From: Vitellaria paradoxa
Lineage: Eukaryota; Streptophyta; Magnoliopsida; Ericales; Sapotaceae
Length of the DNA stretch: 64,000 bases
NCBI GenBank assembly: GCA_019916065.1
Contig: JAINTL010000052.1
Location: forward strand, 248,001-312,000
Reading direction: 5' to 3'
The position numbers and the translations under genes were made by a program. Below the pieces are notes generated by a model. It was not told the DNA's origin and did no database searches. It saw nothing but the letters and a program-made list of their open reading frames with translations. This document shows positions 1 through 11,940 of the stretch, piece by piece (position 1 is the first letter of the stretch; every line of letters starts with the position of its first letter).

Positions 1-1863
1 AAACACACTACTCGGTTTTTTTAACTCTTTGCTTAACTGCGAAATTTTTTTATAATTAATTATTGACGTAATAACAACATTGTTCATTTTTAATAAATAA
101 ATAGCTATAAACAAAATTGTAGACAAATATACAATTTATTCTGAAAAAACCCAAAAAAGCTTACTAAGATTGCGTTTTGATTAAACATTTGTTAAAGAAA
201 AAGACAAGGGAAAGAGATTTAAAATCCCTCGTCTTCTAAGGACTGTGATGAAAAATAAAACGAAAAAGGCGTAAAATTTAAGAAATTAAATATAATTTAA
301 TTAAAAAATTAATATATTGATGAATATTTTTCATTTTATTGTATTTTTATTCTATTTAAACAAAGATATATTTTAGGAGTTTATATTTCTTTCCTTTTTT
401 TTCTTACCTCCTTCCTTTGGTTTTATTTTTCCTTATCAAATTCTCACTCAAAACACATCTAATAGAAATTGTTTTCAAATAAAATTATTTAATTTTTAAA
501 GTTTAAAATTATGTCTTAGGCCTACTTTAAGACATACCCTAATAAGAAAGGTTTCCAAATGAAACTATTTATTTTTTAAGTTTAAAGTTATTTTTTAGAC
601 CTGCTTTTAGACATGTTTGGAGTGATGATTTGATAAAACAAATAAAAGAAAAAGAAAAAGGCCAGAAAAAGATGAAAGAAATATAAAATTTTAAATACAT
701 AATTTTATCTAAATGAATTTAAAAAAATTATATCATAAAAATATATTTATCAATATATTAAATTTTTAATTAATTTTAATCTCTTAAATTTCATGCGTTT
801 TCTTTTATTTTTCATCATAACTTAAAAAAAATAAATTATTATCCTTTTTCTATTTTCATTCACAAATTTTTGATGCAAAAACAATCTACTATGAGCCCGT
901 TTAGAAACTAAAAAAAAAACTCAAAAAATTTTAAAAGTTTTCAAATCTTTCCAATCAAAATTTATCATTTATCATTTTTACATCATATCAACCTCAAAAG
1001 TTGAGTTTTTTTGAATTTTCAAACACCCCCTAACCTTCTCTCCCAAACCCTTTGCTATGGTAAAAGTTATTATTTACTGGACTCGCGCCTATAGGAATGC
1101 AAATAAATTTTATAGGCTAAGGCCGGCCTATGCAGAGGAATGCAGATAGAAGTATATATGTGTAGTTTAATAGTTTGTTCGAGTATAATGAAAATATATA
1201 TATATATATATTATATAAATTTGGTCTAAAATTATAGTGATTATTTTTTTAAATAGTCTCAAATTTTATTTTCTTCATATTTCTAAAAAGCAAAACCACG
1301 ATTGTTTAGGAATTAGGACTCCGTGTGGGCCCAATCCAATCTAAACCCCCCCCCCCCCCAAAAAAAAAAAAAAAAAAGAGTATGAGCTCAATTAAGATTG
1401 TACCATTAATGAAATCATAAAAATTTTGAATTTTGACTAGCAAAACACTTAGTAATAATGATTTTACCAGTATAATACTCGAATTGAAAATTTTGCTAAC
1501 ATGGTCTAAAACTATTTTTTATTGTGGTAGACAAATTTACCCTTTCGTACAATCATATTTACTGACACAATGCATCTATTTGCACAATTCTAGTCTTTAA
1601 CCCAAGACATACACCTTTAAGAAAAAAATTATAACTGTGTAGGAGAGCAACAATTGTGCCATTTATGTGCAGCGATCACAAATGCGATGATACTATTATT
1701 TTTTTTTTTAATATTATACATTACAATATAGCAACTGCATATGATTGGTGACGAGCATTTTCACAACGATAAATTTTTTAATTTTATTTTTTAATAAATA
1801 TTTTTTTATTCATAATAAAAAAGTATTTTCTTAAAATATATATATATATATATATATATAAAC
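1..1863. other. AT-rich intergenic DNA
   Basis: No reading frame here resembles a known protein. The DNA is AT-rich with long A and T runs, a C-run followed by an A-run near 1346-1377, and a TA microsatellite at about 1836-1860. A possible small MITE sits at 895-1030: its ends, GCCCGTTTAGAAACT and the reverse complement GGGGGTGTTTGAAAATT, are loosely inverted, and the flanking triplets are TGA and TAA. That call is weak. Confidence 0.6.
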
Positions 1864-2038
1864 GAGGGCGAGTCTTGATGCAATGGTAAACTGCTTCACT
1901 GGTGACTTGTAAGTCACGGGTTCGAGGCATAGAAACAGTCTCTTTACAAAATGCAAGGGTAAGGTTGTGAACAAATACGCACACGCTTCTCCTACCCTGC
2001 ACTAGTCGGAGAACGCTTACACACTGAGTAAACCCTTT
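1864..2038 (+). mobile_element. Au-like tRNA-derived SINE
   Basis: The segment has the layout of plant Au SINEs. There is a tRNA-like head with an A-box-like stretch (GATGCAATGGTAAACTG), then a clear B box (GGGTTCGAGGC near 1919-1929), then a body with the Au-type words GTAAGTCACGGGTTCGAG and GCAAGGGTAAGG. It lies between two TA microsatellites that both end in TATATATAAAC, so the duplication could be a target-site duplication, but the simple repeat makes this uncertain. It is probably a dead copy. Family assignment rests on remembered Au SINE features. Confidence 0.75.
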
Positions 2039-2598
2039 ATATATATATATATATAAACCACAACTTTAATAATATTAATAATCCTGAGAGGTTTGTATGT
2101 TGCTAAAAGTGTATGTTGCTAAAAGTCACGAGGGTGCACTTAAGAGAAGCTAGAATGGATTGGTATTAGGTATTATTTGGGAAGAATAGCCAAACAGTTA
2201 AGTTTTTGACTGCTCAATTATTTAGTTTTTTTTTTTTTTAAATGATCAAAATTATCTCCTTATATTATAAATTTTTTTAAATATTATTCCATTAATTCAA
2301 ATTTCTCTTAATCACTAAAAAAATAATTCTTTTAACAGTTAAACTAAAAAAAAATTTCGTTTAGCAGTTAAACTATTGACTGCTCAATTATTTAATTTTT
2401 TTAAAAATAATTAAAATTATCTTTTTACATTTTAAATTTTTTTAAACTATTGAGTAAATATATTAAATTAATAAAAAAACTGAAAAAAAAACCTAATTAC
2501 TAGATAGTTAATTTTTTTTTGCTTCTCAGATAGAAAAATAAAAAGAACTAATATTTTAATAGTTAAAAAATTAATTTTTTTATTTTTTTTTTTCATTT
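2039..2598. other. AT-rich intergenic DNA with a 170-bp spaced duplication
   Basis: No gene is seen. The words TTGACTGCTCAATTATTTA at 2207-2225 and 2377-2395, with similar T-rich sequence after each, show an imperfect duplication about 170 bp apart. This may be a relic of a MITE interrupted by the copia insertion that follows, but no clear ends were found. Confidence 0.5.
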
Positions 2599-2904
2599 TG
2601 TTAGATTTAGTAATATATATAATTCCTAATATATATATAATTCCTTAATTTATGTATTCCTTATTTTGTATATTGTTAGATTTAGTAATTCCTTAATTTA
2701 TGTATTTCTTATTTTGTATATCCTATCATAATTAGGATTACTATCTTATTTCCTATTTTGTATATTCTATCATAATTATGATTACTATTTCCTATCAGTA
2801 TTAAGATTATTGTTCTCTTATATAAGGGACCTTGTAACCTTGTATTCATACATACAATCATCAATATTAATACATAATTCTTTTCTCCTTCTTTTATTCT
2901 AACA
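2599..2904 (+). repeat. 5' LTR of the copia element
   Basis: The 306-bp repeat starts TGTTAGATTTAG and ends ATTCTAACA. It matches 7598-7905 almost perfectly. A TATA-like TTATATAAG at 2818-2826 is a likely promoter element for the element transcript. Inside the LTR the word TAATTCCTTAATTTATGTATT occurs twice with variation, a small internal duplication. Confidence 0.95.
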
Positions 2905-2920
2905 TGGTATCAGAGCTAGG
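2905..2920 (+). other. Primer-binding site (initiator tRNA-Met type)
   Basis: TGGTATCAGAGCTAGG follows the 5' LTR directly. TGGTATCAGAGC is the classic plant primer-binding site complementary to the 3' end of initiator methionine tRNA, used to prime minus-strand cDNA. Confidence 0.93.
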
Positions 2921-3376
2921 TTTAAACCCATAATCATCTTTTTTTTTTTTTTTTGCATTGCTGCATCATTCACCAGAAACAATTCTTCTCAGTTTCTGTG
3001 TTGAACACTGCCAGAAACGATATTTTCTTCTCTGCACTGTTGCCTGTACCTCTGTTTCGCCGCCACAATATACCGTTGGATTCGTCTCTTCATTACGAAT
3101 TCAACTACACAAAAATCAGCCCAATCCGCCGCCGCACGCGCTCTCACGCGCCAGATCAGCACAATCTGGTTCAGCCCTCTTTCTACAGCCGGTTCAGCCA
3201 TCTTTTGGCCGGTTCTCTTCCGGTTCAGACTGGTTTCTGACTATTTCGGCCCCTCTGAATCTGATTTTGTGGTCGGTATATTTCGACTTTGTTTCGACTG
3301 TGACTACTATTCTCTACACCCTTTTCTGCTGTTTTTCTCTACGATTTGGATTATTTTTTACTTCTGCTATCTTATT

Positions 3377-6300
3377 ATGGATCGTTCAGAAGTTTCCAAA
3401 CCTATTGTTATTACTTTGGAGGGCCCCAATTATATTCCATGGTCTCAGGTGATGTCTAGTTTTCTCAAGGGGCGAAAACTTTGGCGCTATGTCACTGGCG
3501 AAATTGTATCACCCATTAAAAATGTTGATGAGACAGATACTGCGTACACTGAACGTCTTGAGGAATGGGATAGCAAGAATCATCAGATCATCACATGGTT
3601 CCGTAACACCTCGATTTCCTCTATCAGTTTAAAGTTTGGGAGGTTTGACACAGCGCAGGCCATCTGGAAGTTTTTGGCCACTAGATACACCACTACTGAT
3701 CTATCCTATCAGTATCAACTTTTGACTTCTCTTTGTCGACAGTGACAGGAGCCTGGACAGTCCATCAGTGCCTTCCTGCCTCAGCTTTATTCTTTATGGG
3801 ACCAGTTGACTCCTTCTGAACCTAAGTGGGTCTCTCCTGTTGATTCTGCTCTGTTTGCCACTTATCGCGATCAGCAGCATTTGATTTTGTTTCTCATGAG
3901 TCTCTCTGATGTGTATGAGCCAGTTCGAGCCTCTCTTCTTCATCGTAGTCCTCTCCCTACACTAGAGCAGGCTATCTCCGAGCTCTTATCTGAGGAGACT
4001 CGCCTAGGTCTTGTTTCGACTACTCATGTAGACACTGCTCTTGCAGCACCTAGTTCCAAAGCTCGTAGCTCTTCTGGTGGTTATCGGGTTTCCTCAACCT
4101 CCGGTGGATCTCGATGTTCCTCCACTTCTAGTGGTCAGTTCTCAAGCACTGTTTCTCGACATGATGCATGTACCTTCTGTCATGCTACTGATCATCGCTT
4201 GCTTACCTGTCCTGTTCGAATTTGCAAGCATTGCCGCCAGAAAGGTCCTGGTCATTATCTGTCTGATTGCCCCAAGAATCCTACTCGTCGAGATACTCAT
4301 CCCCAGTCCACTGCTGCTGCTATTGATAAGACTTCATCTACTGCTGCCACTTCACCTACTCTGATTGATGTCAGTGATCTTCCTGCTCTTGTTCAGCAGA
4401 TTATGTCAACCTCTGGTAATCCTTCTACTGCCCTGTCTGCTCCTTCAAGTATACCCTCTTGGTATTTTGATTCTGGGTGCAGTAACCATATGACTTCTGA
4501 TTTATCTATTTTTTCTTCTAAGTCATCTGAGTCTTCTTTTCCTGTTATTTATACTGCTAATGGCTCTTCTATGACTGTTGATCATGTTGGGCATGTCTCC
4601 ACCTCTACTTTGTCACTCCCCCATACCTACTATATTCCTAAACTTTCTCTTAATCTTATTTCTGTTGGTCAACTATGTGACCTTGGCCTTACTGTTTTAT
4701 TTTCCTCTACTGGTTGTGTTGTGCAGGATCCGAGGACGGGACAGACTCTTGGGATAGGCCGTAGACATGGTCGACTGTTTCAGCTTGTGCATCTTCACCT
4801 TTCACCTCATACTGCTGCCCCCACTGTCACCACATCCGCAACATCTACATCTCCATCTTTTGGGATTTGGCATTCTCGTTTAGGTCATGTGTCTCTAGGT
4901 CGTTTACGGTTTATTGTGTCTAAAGGTGTATTAGGTCATGTCCCTAATGAACACCTTGATTGTCAGTCTTGTCAACTTGCTAAACAACCAGCTTTACCTT
5001 TTAATAAAAGTATTTCTATTTCTTCTGCTCCTTTTGATTTAGTTCATTCAGATATTTGGGGACCCTCTCCCACTCCTACAATGGGAGGTTCTTCGTATTT
5101 TGTTATTTTTGTGGATGATTTCTCTCGATTTACTTGGATTTATCTCTTAAAGAATCGATCCCAATTACAACAAACCTACTATAATTTTGCTCGTATGATT
5201 AAAACCCATTTTTCCCGTGATATTAAGGTCTTTCGCTCAGATAATGCTCAAGAATACTGTGATACCTCCTTTCATGCTTTTCTAAGATCCCAAGGCACCA
5301 TTTCCCATCGCTCTTGTCCTGGTACTTCTCAACAGAATGGGCGGGCAGAACGCAAACATCGTCATCTACTTGATACCATTCGTGCCCTCCTTATTTCCTC
5401 TAGTTGTCCTGAAAAATTTTGGGGTGAAGCTGCTCTCACAACTGCCTACACTATTAATAGAGTCCCATCTCCACTTATTGATAACCTCACTCCTTATGAG
5501 CGTCTATATGGTACTCCTCCAGATTACCATTCTCTTCGTGTCTTTGGTTGTGCCTGTTTTGTCTTATTGCAGCCACATGAACGTACTAAACTAGAACCTA
5601 GATCTCGTCTGTGTTGCTTCTTAGGGTATGGGATTGAACATAAAGGCTATCGTTGTTGGGATCCTTTATCTCGTCGTCTTCGTGTCTCTCGTCATGTTGT
5701 CTTTTGGGAACATAAGATGTTTTCCTCTTTGTCTTTCTTCCAGTTGTCATCTTCTTCTGCCTCTCCTTACTTCACTGATCCTTCTGTTGAACTGTTTCCT
5801 GAGTATGTAGATGTTCCTGCTGTGGTTCCATCTTCTGTTCCTGAAACTGTTGATATTCTTGATAATCTCCCTAATGAAGTTGTGCCACCTGCTACAGTCT
5901 ATCCCGTGGCGTCCCCGTCTGATGATCCTGCACCTCCTGTTGCACCTTTTATCTCTCAATCTAGTGATTCTTCTGTCAGACGATCTACTCGGGTAAGCCA
6001 AGTTCCTTCTTATCTTCAAGATTATCACTGTTTTTCTACTGTCTTAACCCAATATGAGCCTCGTTCTTATCGCGAGGCAAGTTCTAATCCTATTTGGCAG
6101 CAAGCTATGGCTGAGGAATTACAGGCTCTTGACAAGACTCACACTTGGGACCTTGTTGATCTACCTTCTGGCAAGTCTGTCATTGGATGCCGTTGGGTTT
6201 ATAAGATCAAGACTCGATCTGATGGTACTGTGGAGCGATACAAAGCCCGTCTAGTTGCTAAGGGCTTTACTCAGGAGTATGGTATAGACTATGAGGAGAC

Positions 6301-7584
6301 CTTTGCTCCTGTAGCCAGACTTACCTCTGTTAGGAGTCTTATGGCTGTTGCTGCGGTTCGTAAGTGGCCCTTATATCAGATGGATGTTAAAAATGCATTT
6401 CTCAATGGTGATCTGACTGAGGAAATCTATATGCAACCTCCTCCTGGTTTCTCACCTTCTACTCGACAGGTATGTCGACTTCGTCGTGCTCTTTATGGTC
6501 TTAAGCAAGCACCGCGTGCCTAGTATGCTAAGTTCAGTTCTATCATCAGTACTATTGGCTTCTCTGCTAGTACCATGACTCAGCTTTATTTGTTCGCCAG
6601 TCTACCCATGGCATTGTTCTTCTTCTACTCTCTGTGGATGATATGATACTTACAGGAGATGATGTTCATGGTATATCTGAGCTCAAGGACTTTCTTCATC
6701 GTCACTTTGAGATGAAAGACCTTGGCCCACTGAGCTACTTTCTTGGTCTTGAGGTTTCTTCTGGATCTAATGGGTATTATCTTACTCAGGCCAAGTATGC
6801 TTCTGATCTCCTTACCCGTGCTGGACTTACAGATAGTAAGACTGCTTCTACTCCTTTGGAAGCTAATGTTCGTCTTAATTCTATTGATGGTGAACCACTA
6901 TCTAATGCTACACTGTATCGACAGCTCGTTGGCAGCCTTATTTATCTGACTATTACTCGTCCTGACATTGCTCATGCTGTCCATCTTGTCAACCAGTTCA
7001 TGTCCGCACCTCGTTCAACTCACTATGCTGCTGTACTTCGCATTCTCCGGTATGTCAAGGGTACTCTTTTTCATGGTCTTCATTTCTCCAGCCAGTCCTC
7101 TCTTCAGTTACATGGCTAATCTGATGCTGATTGGGCTGGAGACCCTACAGATCGACGTTCTACCACCGGCTTCTGCTTCTTTCTAGGCGACTCCCTTATT
7201 TCTTGGCGTAGTAAGAAACAGACTCTGGTTGCTCGCTCTAGCACTGAGGCTGAGTACCATGCCCTTGCTGACACTATACAGGAACTTCTTTGGCTTCGGT
7301 GGCTCCTTCAAGACATGGGTGTCAATCATTCTGGGGCCACTGTGCTTCATTGCGACAATCGTAGTGCCATATTGATTGCACACAATGATGTTTTTCATGA
7401 TCGCACTAAACATATTGAAATTGACTGTCACTTCATTCGACAACATGTGGTCTGTGGTACCGTCCATCTTGCTCCTGTTTCTTCAACTGATCAAATAGCT
7501 GATATCTTCACCAAGTCTCTTCTACCCGGCCGGTTTGATGCCCTCATCACCAAACTCAAGTTGGTCTCTGCTCCACCATCTTGA
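3377..7584 (+). pseudogene. copia gag-pol polyprotein, interrupted
   Basis: The frame most likely starts at the ATG at 3377, which opens a UBN2-like gag with the word NYIPWSQ. A CCHC-like cysteine/histidine cluster lies at about 4165-4275, the protease DSG at 4469-4477, and the pre-integrase CQSCQLAK near 4958. Integrase catalytic D, D and E codons are at 5051, 5240 and 5348, spaced as D-x35-E. Reverse transcriptase runs from about 6110 and RNase H to 7584. Lesions: TGA at 3743-3745, TAG at 6521-6523, an apparent 1-nt deletion near 6571, and TAA at 7117-7119. The catalytic YVDD box reads SVDD at 6631-6642, so reverse transcriptase would probably be inactive even if read through. Confidence 0.93.
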
Positions 7585-7585
7585 G

Positions 7586-7597
7586 TTTGAGGGGGGG
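7586..7597 (+). other. Polypurine tract of the copia element
   Basis: TTGAGGGGGGG-type purine run directly before the 3' LTR, just after the polyprotein stop. It is the expected plus-strand primer site. Confidence 0.85.
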
Positions 7598-7905
7598 TGT
7601 TATATTTAGTAATATATATAATTCCTAATATATATATATAATTCCTTAATTTATGTATTCCTTATTTTGTATATTGTTAGATTTAGTAATTCCTTAATTT
7701 ATGTATTTCTTATTTTGTATATCCTATCATAATTAGGATTACTATCTTATTTCCTATTTTGTATATTCTATCATAATTATGATTACTATTTCCTATCAGT
7801 ATTAAGATTATTGTTCTCTTATATAAGGGACCTTGTAACCTTGTATTCATAAATACAATCATCAATATTAATACATAATTCTTTTCTCCTTCTTTTATTC
7901 TAACA
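7598..7905 (+). repeat. 3' LTR of the copia element
   Basis: The 308-bp repeat starts TGTTATATTTAG and ends ATTCTAACA. It differs from the 5' LTR by G/T near the start, a 2-bp longer TA run and one C/A change near the end. It is followed by the CATTT duplication. Confidence 0.95.
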
Positions 7906-7910
7906 CATTT

Positions 7911-8936
7911 GAACTAAGCTTTCGAAAGAAGTTAAAGAGTAAAATTAAACAAAACAAGGCAACTTGTCAACTGTCAAGTGACATTCGAATGCCACGTGCA
8001 TCAAGTTGTTCGAATGCAATTAGACCGACAATGAAGAAATTAAAGAAATCAGGATGCCGCATTAACTGTCATTTGAAAGGCGCAGCCACAACTTTTGTAT
8101 TTTAGTTCCGAATATGATTTGGAACTCTTTGAAATTGCTTTCGATACATTTTGGGTTGTCTGGAAATTATAAGTAAGAAATTTACAAGTATTCTAGTGTT
8201 CTTTTTTCTCTCCCTCTCATCTGTCTTTAAACCCAATTTAATTTGTAGTCGCGAGTTTAAGTGACTCATACACCCTATCACACCTAATTATTAAATTATA
8301 AGTCACACTTGATTAATAGATTATCGATTACATTAATTTGATTATAATATTAAATAATTATAATAATGAGTTAATATGAGGTTAAAAGTAACATTTTAAT
8401 TTCCTTATTGGTGGAAGACTTAAAAAAGGAATGAGAAATTTTAAGGTTCATACCTACAACATAATTTTGTGTCTCTAACCATCGTAAGACTCTTTTAAGG
8501 TAAAGTTGTTAGATTGATTCTATTCTTTAGAAGAATTAAGAAAACGAATCATGAAAATTTACAGGATGAATTCAAGTACGCATATAATTTTATATTCTTC
8601 TTATTATTTGTGATTAACATGATAATCTAAGATCTTATTACATTTTTGAAATAAAAAATTTAACATGTGGTACCAGAACTCTTAGGTCGTGGATTATTAT
8701 ATTTTTCTATTGAATGAATATTTGTTGTTAGTTGCTTTTCGGTTCTCTTGATTTTGTTTGAAACGGAAAAGAGAAGAAGAGTTCCATTCTTTGATATTTT
8801 AATCGTGCATTTGAATACCAACGCATACGGATCCGTTGAAGCCTAAGGAAATTAATACATCAAATGACTAGGAAATTGTGAGAATCTTGTAAGGATCTAC
8901 CTAATGAAAATTTGAATTTTTTTTTTTTTTTTTTGG
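7911..8936. other. Intergenic DNA, possible LTR relic
   Basis: No gene is seen. At about 8663-8685 the stretch AACATGTGGTACCAGAACTC resembles an LTR end followed by an initiator-tRNA primer-binding site (TGGTACCAGA). The sequence from about 8210 to 8665 could therefore be an old LTR. No partner LTR was found. Confidence 0.4.
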
Positions 8937-8937
8937 A

Positions 8938-9052
8938 AAGGTAAAGTTTTTTTTTTTTTTTTTTTTTAAGGAAGGAGGGAGAGGACTCGAACTCGAGTCA
9001 TGAGCGGGAAGGAGAGACTCTTAATCACTGAGTTATAGACAACGCTCAAATC
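8938..9052 (-). mobile_element. tRNA-derived SINE relic
   Basis: Read on the minus strand, the head has an A-box-like CTATAACTCAGTGATTAAG and a B box GAGTTCGAGTCCTC, followed by A-runs (T-runs at 8946-8968 on plus). The flanks AAATCTCAATGTTTTT on the right and AAATTTGAATTTTTTT on the left may be a diverged target-site duplication. A nuclear tRNA gene is unlikely because no complete cloverleaf follows. Confidence 0.6.
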
Positions 9053-9639
9053 TCAATGTTTTTACATAAAGATAATGTATGCTGTAAATTAGTTTGCATT
9101 CTCATGATTTCTGCTTTGGATAAATTTTTATTTGCTATCAAAAGAAAAAAAAAAATTTGCCATGGAACCATGGCAAGCAAGCGTGGGCGCGCGCGCGCGG
9201 ATATATATGTGCATGATAGTTGTTTTGCTTGGTTTTGGTGTAAATGTGGCATCATTAATTAGTTTGCTCAAGTGAATCATCTTTGCCTAAGAGGATGTCA
9301 TTCTGGAAGTTAAATTGATTTAACTTGCAGCACTAACCATATCCTTATCTCTATATATGTATATATATATTTCCGTTGCAAAGGTACATTTTAAGCAATA
9401 CAAGACTCACCGTCACATTGTAATAAAAAAAATTACTTTTAGTTTGCTTATTTCCATTATTGTATAAAATTCTCTATTACTTAATGAATTTTATTTATTG
9501 ATTGGATATTAAATTGTTTGAGGCAATTCATTTGTACTAAAATTTAGTGAAATTTTGTTTGTCCACGGTGCAAATTTTAATTGATTTTAAATGACAAATA
9601 TTTAACCTCATAATTAATAAATAATATTGGAGGGAACAT

Positions 9640-11940
9640 TAGTATGATAGGATCTTCCCAAAGATTGGATCTTAATGATACAATTAGTTCATTCAAAGCT
9701 TTTATCGTTGGAATGAATAATTTGTATGTCAAAATTTCATGCCCAAAGAATGAATTTTTATGATACTACTAGTTCATCCACAGAATTTAAATACAAGAGG
9801 GAACACATATGTTGGGATCCTCCCAAAGGATAGATTTTAATGATACATTAGTTCATCCATTCTGGTTTAAATTCTAATTATTATTTTGATGAGTGTTTAA
9901 TTCAAAACTTTAATGTAATTGGTTGAAATTCCTTGTATTAAATATATCGGTCTCTTTACACTCACAGGTTTCAGCTGTTCCTATATTAAATGGAAGTAAC
10001 TTCTTAGAGTGGGTAGAGAGGGTAAGGTTCACTCTAAGAGTCCTTAACTGAGATTTATCTTTTTAACTCCAAAGCCAGCTAGTGTTACTGAAAATAGTAG
10101 CAAAGATGAGAAAGACCTTTTCAAAGCTTGGGAGAGATCCAATAGGTTGAGTCCCACGTTCATGAGGATGACCATGGCTAGAAACATTAAACACTGACTC
10201 CCTAGCACAAAGGATGCCCAAACTTTTTTGACTAATGTTGAGAAAAGATTTTGCATTATAAATAAATCTCTAGCAAGGATTTTAATTGCTAAACTTACCA
10301 CCATGAAATATGACGGAACTAAGGGAATGCAAGAGCATATTCTAGAGATAACCAACATAGCTGCCAAACTAAAAACTTGGGAGTGAAAGTGGAAGAACCC
10401 TTAATCATGCAGTTTATAGTATGATCCATTTCAAATGAACTACATTTCTATTAAAGATGAAATGTGAATGAGTTAACTAGTATGGTGGTTCATGAGGAGG
10501 TAAGGCTGAAGCAAGAAGGGATTTTTTTTTTTTGGTTAATTTTATCTGAAGAAGCTAGAACAAAAAGCATCATTATAGCAAGGGTAAGAAACAAGCACCA
10601 CCAAAGGTAAAGCGACCTACTAAAGGCAAACAGGTTCAAGTAAATGATGAAATTTGTCATTTTTGTAGGAAGCCTGGACACATGAAAGCTAAGTGTCTGA
10701 AACAAAAGGCTTGGTTCGAAAAGAAGAGTAAGCCATATGCTTTTGTATGTTTCAAATCAAATCTTATAAGTGTTCCTATTAATTCTTGGTGATTAGATTC
10801 TGATACTAATGCTTATGTTTCTAATAATGCAGGGATAACTTTCAGGCCATACACTAAACCCAATTGAACGCTTCATCTTCATGGGGAATGAAAATAAGGC
10901 TGAAGTTTTAGCCATTGGAACCTTTCATTTAGTTTTGCGTACCAGTCATTGTTTAGACTTTCATGATACTATTTATGTGCCTTCTATATGGCACAATTTG
11001 ATTTCCTTGTCTAGACTTGACCTTGATGGCTATTTATTTGCTTTTTAGAATGGTTATTTTAATTTATTTAAGAACGCCATTTCTATTGGTTCTAGTTTCC
11101 TTTCTGTTAGCCTTATCAACTTCTTCTTGATAGTGCTTTTGTTAATGATGTTTACACCCAAAAAAGAAAAGAAACATGATTAATGAAAAATCTTAAAAGT
11201 TTATAGCATAAAAGATTGGGGCATATCTTTAAAGAAAGGTTGAAAAGATTAATAAATGAAGGAATTCTTCATTTTTTAGATATTAACGATCTCAATATGT
11301 GTGTGGATTGCATTAAAGGAAAGCAAACCAAACATACAAAGAAAAGTGGCACAAGGAGTAAGGAGATTCATGAATTATTCATACAGATATATTTAGAGCC
11401 TTTACCACTGACTGTTTTGGTGGAGAAAGTACTTTATCACCTTTGTAGATGATTTTTCATGCTATAGATATATTTATCTGCTGCATGAAAAGTCTCAGGC
11501 TATTACAGTCCTTAAGATATTTCTTAATGAGGTTGAAAAGCAGTTAGATAAAAAATGGAAAATCATCAGATCAGACCAAGGTAGTGAGTATTATGGTAAA
11601 TATGATGAATCAGGCTGTAATCCTAGCCTATTTGCCAAACTTCTAAAACAACGTGGTATTATAGCAGAGTACACTATACTAGGGACGTCTCAGTAGAATA
11701 GTATTGCTGAGAGGTATAATCGGACATTATTAGAAATGGTTAGAAGCATGGTAAGCAATTCTACCTTACCTAAATCTTTATAGACTGAAGCTCTTAAGAT
11801 AGCTATGTATATCTTAAACTGAGTCCCTAGTAAGTTAGTTCCAAAAACTCCTTTTAAGCTATAGGCTAGAAGGGTACCAAGTTTGAGACATGTGCATTTC
11901 TAAGGTTATCATGGAACTTATCAAGTAACAAGCTCACCTC
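9640..11940 (+). pseudogene. Degraded Ty1/copia relic (leader, gag, zinc knuckle, protease, integrase)
   Basis: Conceptual translation with many frame changes shows copia order. A gag opens near 9967 (words like VPILNGSNFLEWVERV). A perfect CCHC zinc knuckle CHFCRKPGHMKAKC lies at about 10655-10696. A protease site follows near 10789 with the DSG motif changed to DSD, then a pre-integrase HxRLGH-like segment near 11205. Integrase words IIRSDQGSEYYGKY (11565-11605) and AERYNRTLLEMVRSM (11707-11752) follow. No reverse transcriptase or RNase H is found after 11940 and no LTRs were recognised. It is much older than the 2599-7905 element and of a different lineage. Before gag, three variants of a 40-bp motif occur in the leader. 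Confidence 0.85.

Larger units (their letters stand above)
2599..7905 (+). mobile_element. Ty1/copia LTR retrotransposon, nearly intact structure, broken coding
   Basis: A complete LTR element: 5' LTR, tRNA-iMet primer-binding site, gag-pol region, polypurine tract, 3' LTR. It is flanked by perfect 5-bp duplications CATTT at 2594-2598 and 7906-7910. Both LTRs start TGTTA and end TAACA. The order protease, integrase, reverse transcriptase, RNase H is that of Ty1/copia. The LTRs differ by two substitutions and one 2-bp indel as read by eye, so the insertion is recent. The coding region nevertheless has three stops and a frameshift, so this copy cannot make its own full polyprotein. Confidence 0.97.

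Noticed and set aside
1346..1378. C-run followed by A-run
   Set aside because: Simple homopolymers; also seen at 18600-18637 and elsewhere, with no flanking structure.
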